In this document: in pieces, positions 38,840 through 40,230 of the stretch
Layout of the letters: each line of letters begins with the position of its first letter
How positions within the stretch are numbered: the first letter of the stretch is position 1
NCBI GenBank assembly: GCA_037386965.1
Contig: JARRLN010000020.1
Coordinates: 1-40,230 of the forward strand
Direction of reading: 5' to 3'
Source of the DNA: Nitrospirota bacterium
GTDB lineage: Bacteria > Nitrospirota > Thermodesulfovibrionia > Thermodesulfovibrionales > JdFR-86
Length of the DNA stretch: 40,230 nucleotides
Translations under genes and position numbers: made by a program
Notes under the pieces: model-generated
Told to the model about the DNA's origin: nothing
Databases searched by the model: none
Seen by the model: the letters and a program-made list of their open reading frames with translations, nothing else

Positions 38840-39723
38840 TGCGCTCCGAGCGGGGGTTCGTCCTGGTCGCCGTCCTGGGCGTGCTGGCCCTCATCACCGC
38901 CCTGGTGACGGAGTTCGCCTACGGCGTCTTCGTCAACACCTCGCTCCTCAGCAACTGGCAGACCTCCCAGCGCCTCTCCGTGGCCGTCAACTCCGGAGCG
39001 AGCATCGCCGCCCGCCTCATAAACGAAGAGATAAGGAAAAAGTCCTACACCTACCCCGGCACGGTGAACCTTCCGCCCTATGACGTGGGCGACGGCCTGT
39101 TCGCCTCGGTCTCCATCGAGGACGAAAACTCGAAGTTCAACCTCAACGACCTGGTGGACCCCAACGGAACGGCCAACAAGAAATACGTGGAGTCCTTCGC
39201 CCGCCTCCTGGGTGCGCTGGAACTGGATGAAAACCTCGCCTGGGCCCTGGCCGACTGGATGGACGCCGACGAGGTGCCCCTCATATCGGGCGGCGAGGAG
39301 GGGGCGAAGAACGCCCCTTTTTCAAGCGTGCGTGAGCTCCGCCTCGTCCCGGGCATGGACGAAGAGACGTACAAGGTCCTCCTGCCCCACGTTACAATCT
39401 ACGGGAAAAAGGGGTTTACCAAGGCCCAGGTGAACATCAATGGTGCGAGCGTGCCCGTGCTCATGAGCATCTCCCCGGACATCACCGAAGACATGGCCAA
39501 GCGCATCGTGGGCTACCGGGAGGTCACCCCTTTCAAGGCGGTGGCGGACCTTCAGAAGGTGGCGGGCTTCGAGACCCTGAGCATAGCGCTCACCGGCCGC
39601 ATCACCGTCCGGGGGGAGGCCTTCAGGGTCACGGTCACCGCGGCCTCGGAGGACGGGCTCCTGAGGACCGTCGAATTTGTCATGGACCGGTCGGGACTTG
39701 TAAAGTATTGGGAGGAGAGCTGA
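38839..39723 (+). CDS. gspK: Minor pseudopilin GspK
   Basis: 294 aa, the large tip pseudopilin. ATG 38839 is 5 bases after AGGAGG; the adjacent ATG 38836 is an alternative that would overlap the gspJ stop. Prepilin site ERG|FVLVAVLGVLALITALV lacks Glu5, as is normal for GspK. The alpha domain with SIEDENSKFNLNDLVDPNG, LADWMDADEVPLISGGEEG and FSSVRELRLVPGMDEETYKV is characteristic. The C-terminal part contains an IVGYREVTPFKAVADLQKV helix-hairpin-helix-like region. Followed by gspL after 6 bp. Confidence 0.95.
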   Translation: MRSERGFVLVAVLGVLALITALVTEFAYGVFVNTSLLSNWQTSQRLSVAVNSGASIAARLINEEIRKKSYTYPGTVNLPPYDVGDGLFASVSIEDENSKFNLNDLVDPNGTANKKYVESFARLLGALELDENLAWALADWMDADEVPLISGGEEGAKNAPFSSVRELRLVPGMDEETYKVLLPHVTIYGKKGFTKAQVNINGASVPVLMSISPDITEDMAKRIVGYREVTPFKAVADLQKVAGFETLSIALTGRITVRGEAFRVTVTAASEDGLLRTVEFVMDRSGLVKYWEES

Positions 39724-39729
39724 GGCAGG

Positions 39730-40230
39730 GTGCCGCTTACCGCTTTTTTTGACATGACCTCCCCGCACGAGGGGATGCTCTACGTCCTGGACCGCCAGGG
39801 GCGGAAGGTGCAGGACCGGCAGCCCTTCGAGCTGAGGGAGGACGGGGGCCTTCTTCTGAAGGAGGAGGCCCCGGCGGGCGTGGCGGACTCCTTCCTGAGC
39901 CTCCCGCTTTCGCTCCTGAACTTCCGGATGCTCCGCCTGCCCTGGGCCGAGCCGGAAAAGATACGGGACACCCTGCCCTACGAGCTTGAGGGCCTGGTGC
40001 TGGGCTCTCCGGAGGATTACGTTTTGGACTTCGCGGTCCTGGGCGAGCAGGACGGAGGGCACGGCGTCCTGGTGGCCTGCCTCGAGAAGGAGACGCTGCG
40101 GGGCATCCTGGAGGCGCTGGCCAGGGCCGGCATGGACCCCCGGGCGGTCTGCTCGGTGCAGGCCGCGGCGGTCCTGGAGACGGCGCCCTCCCCGGAGGCG
40201 CTCCCGGGGCTCCTTCTGGAGGGGGTGGAG
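39730..40230 (+). CDS. gspL: Type II secretion protein GspL, N-terminal part (cut)
   Basis: 167 codons are visible from a GTG start, and the frame is open to the window edge. It begins MPLTAFFDMTSPHEGMLYVL and continues with FRMLRLPWAEPEKIRDTLPY, matching the actin-like cytoplasmic N-domain of GspL/PilM-like proteins. GspL binds GspE and anchors it to the inner membrane; its membrane helix and periplasmic domain should follow outside the window. No strong ribosome binding site is seen (CAGG), so coupling to gspK is likely. An ATG eight codons in is possible but less consistent with family N-termini. Confidence 0.85.
   Translation, partial: MPLTAFFDMTSPHEGMLYVLDRQGRKVQDRQPFELREDGGLLLKEEAPAGVADSFLSLPLSLLNFRMLRLPWAEPEKIRDTLPYELEGLVLGSPEDYVLDFAVLGEQDGGHGVLVACLEKETLRGILEALARAGMDPRAVCSVQAAAVLETAPSPEALPGLLLEGVE

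Noticed and set aside
1-40230. CRISPR arrays, rRNA genes, intact insertion sequences, prophage genes
   Set aside because: No regularly spaced repeats, rRNA-like sequence, transposase or phage structural motifs were seen anywhere in the window.

Overview
The window is GC-rich chromosomal DNA from a Gram-negative (LPS-bearing) bacterium. It carries lipid A genes (lpxA, lpxD, lpxI), bamA-skp, a LapA/LapB-type protein, outer-membrane beta-barrels and most of a type II secretion operon. A tRNA-Sec, a bacterial archaemetzincin, an RNA-ligase-partner PIN protein and many lipoproteins would fit an uncultivated Nitrospirota or a deltaproteobacterial-type lineage. That placement is inference from gene content only.

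Layout. 1-306: lower-GC DNA with no convincing gene, abutting the 3' end of a minus-strand tRNA-Sec (307-404). 506-2290: a J-domain protein with four 29-residue MshEN-like repeats, then a frameshifted LbtU-type porin. 2496-5221: tpiA-secG-oligopeptide-binding lipoprotein operon. 5379-8773: glgC-malQ glycogen operon behind a good sigma70-type promoter. 8795-12516 (minus): a six-gene housekeeping operon (93-aa protein, nadD, rsfS, rlmH, fused lapA-lapB, PIN protein). 12658-14297 (minus): a second 4x29 MshEN-like repeat protein with a CheX-like C-terminus, a methyltransferase and a doubtful membrane ORF. 14481-16923: three envelope genes, the middle one (M48 protease with TPRs) broken inside its lipobox. 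17007-18350: pyrimidine-nucleoside phosphorylase. 18422-18943: a lower-GC membrane protein that looks acquired.

19191-29115 (minus): an envelope block, in transcription order quinone-oxidoreductase-like MDR, PHP phosphoesterase, TPR membrane protein, bamA, skp, lpxD, fabZ, lpxA, lpxI, DUF488, DUF3187. lpxB is not in the window. 29204-30366: archaemetzincin convergent with a secreted Lys-rich protein. 30544-33953 (minus): an IMPase/FBPase-family gene coupled to an 872-aa acyl-ACP synthetase/ACP/PlsC fusion. 34014-34191: a 178-bp hairpin element with about 25-bp terminal inverted repeats (MITE-like), lying just upstream of the type II secretion operon gspE-F-G-H-I-J-K-L (34253 to the right edge; gspL is cut).

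The most unusual items are the two free-standing MshEN-repeat proteins (candidate c-di-GMP receptors, one fused to a J domain), the LapA-LapB fusion, the acyl-ACP synthetase-ACP-acyltransferase fusion, the MITE at the secretion operon promoter, and several genes whose -10 element sits almost on the start codon (leaderless or near-leaderless mRNAs). Two genes carry single frameshifts that could be real or assembly errors. Promoters are consensus matches by eye.
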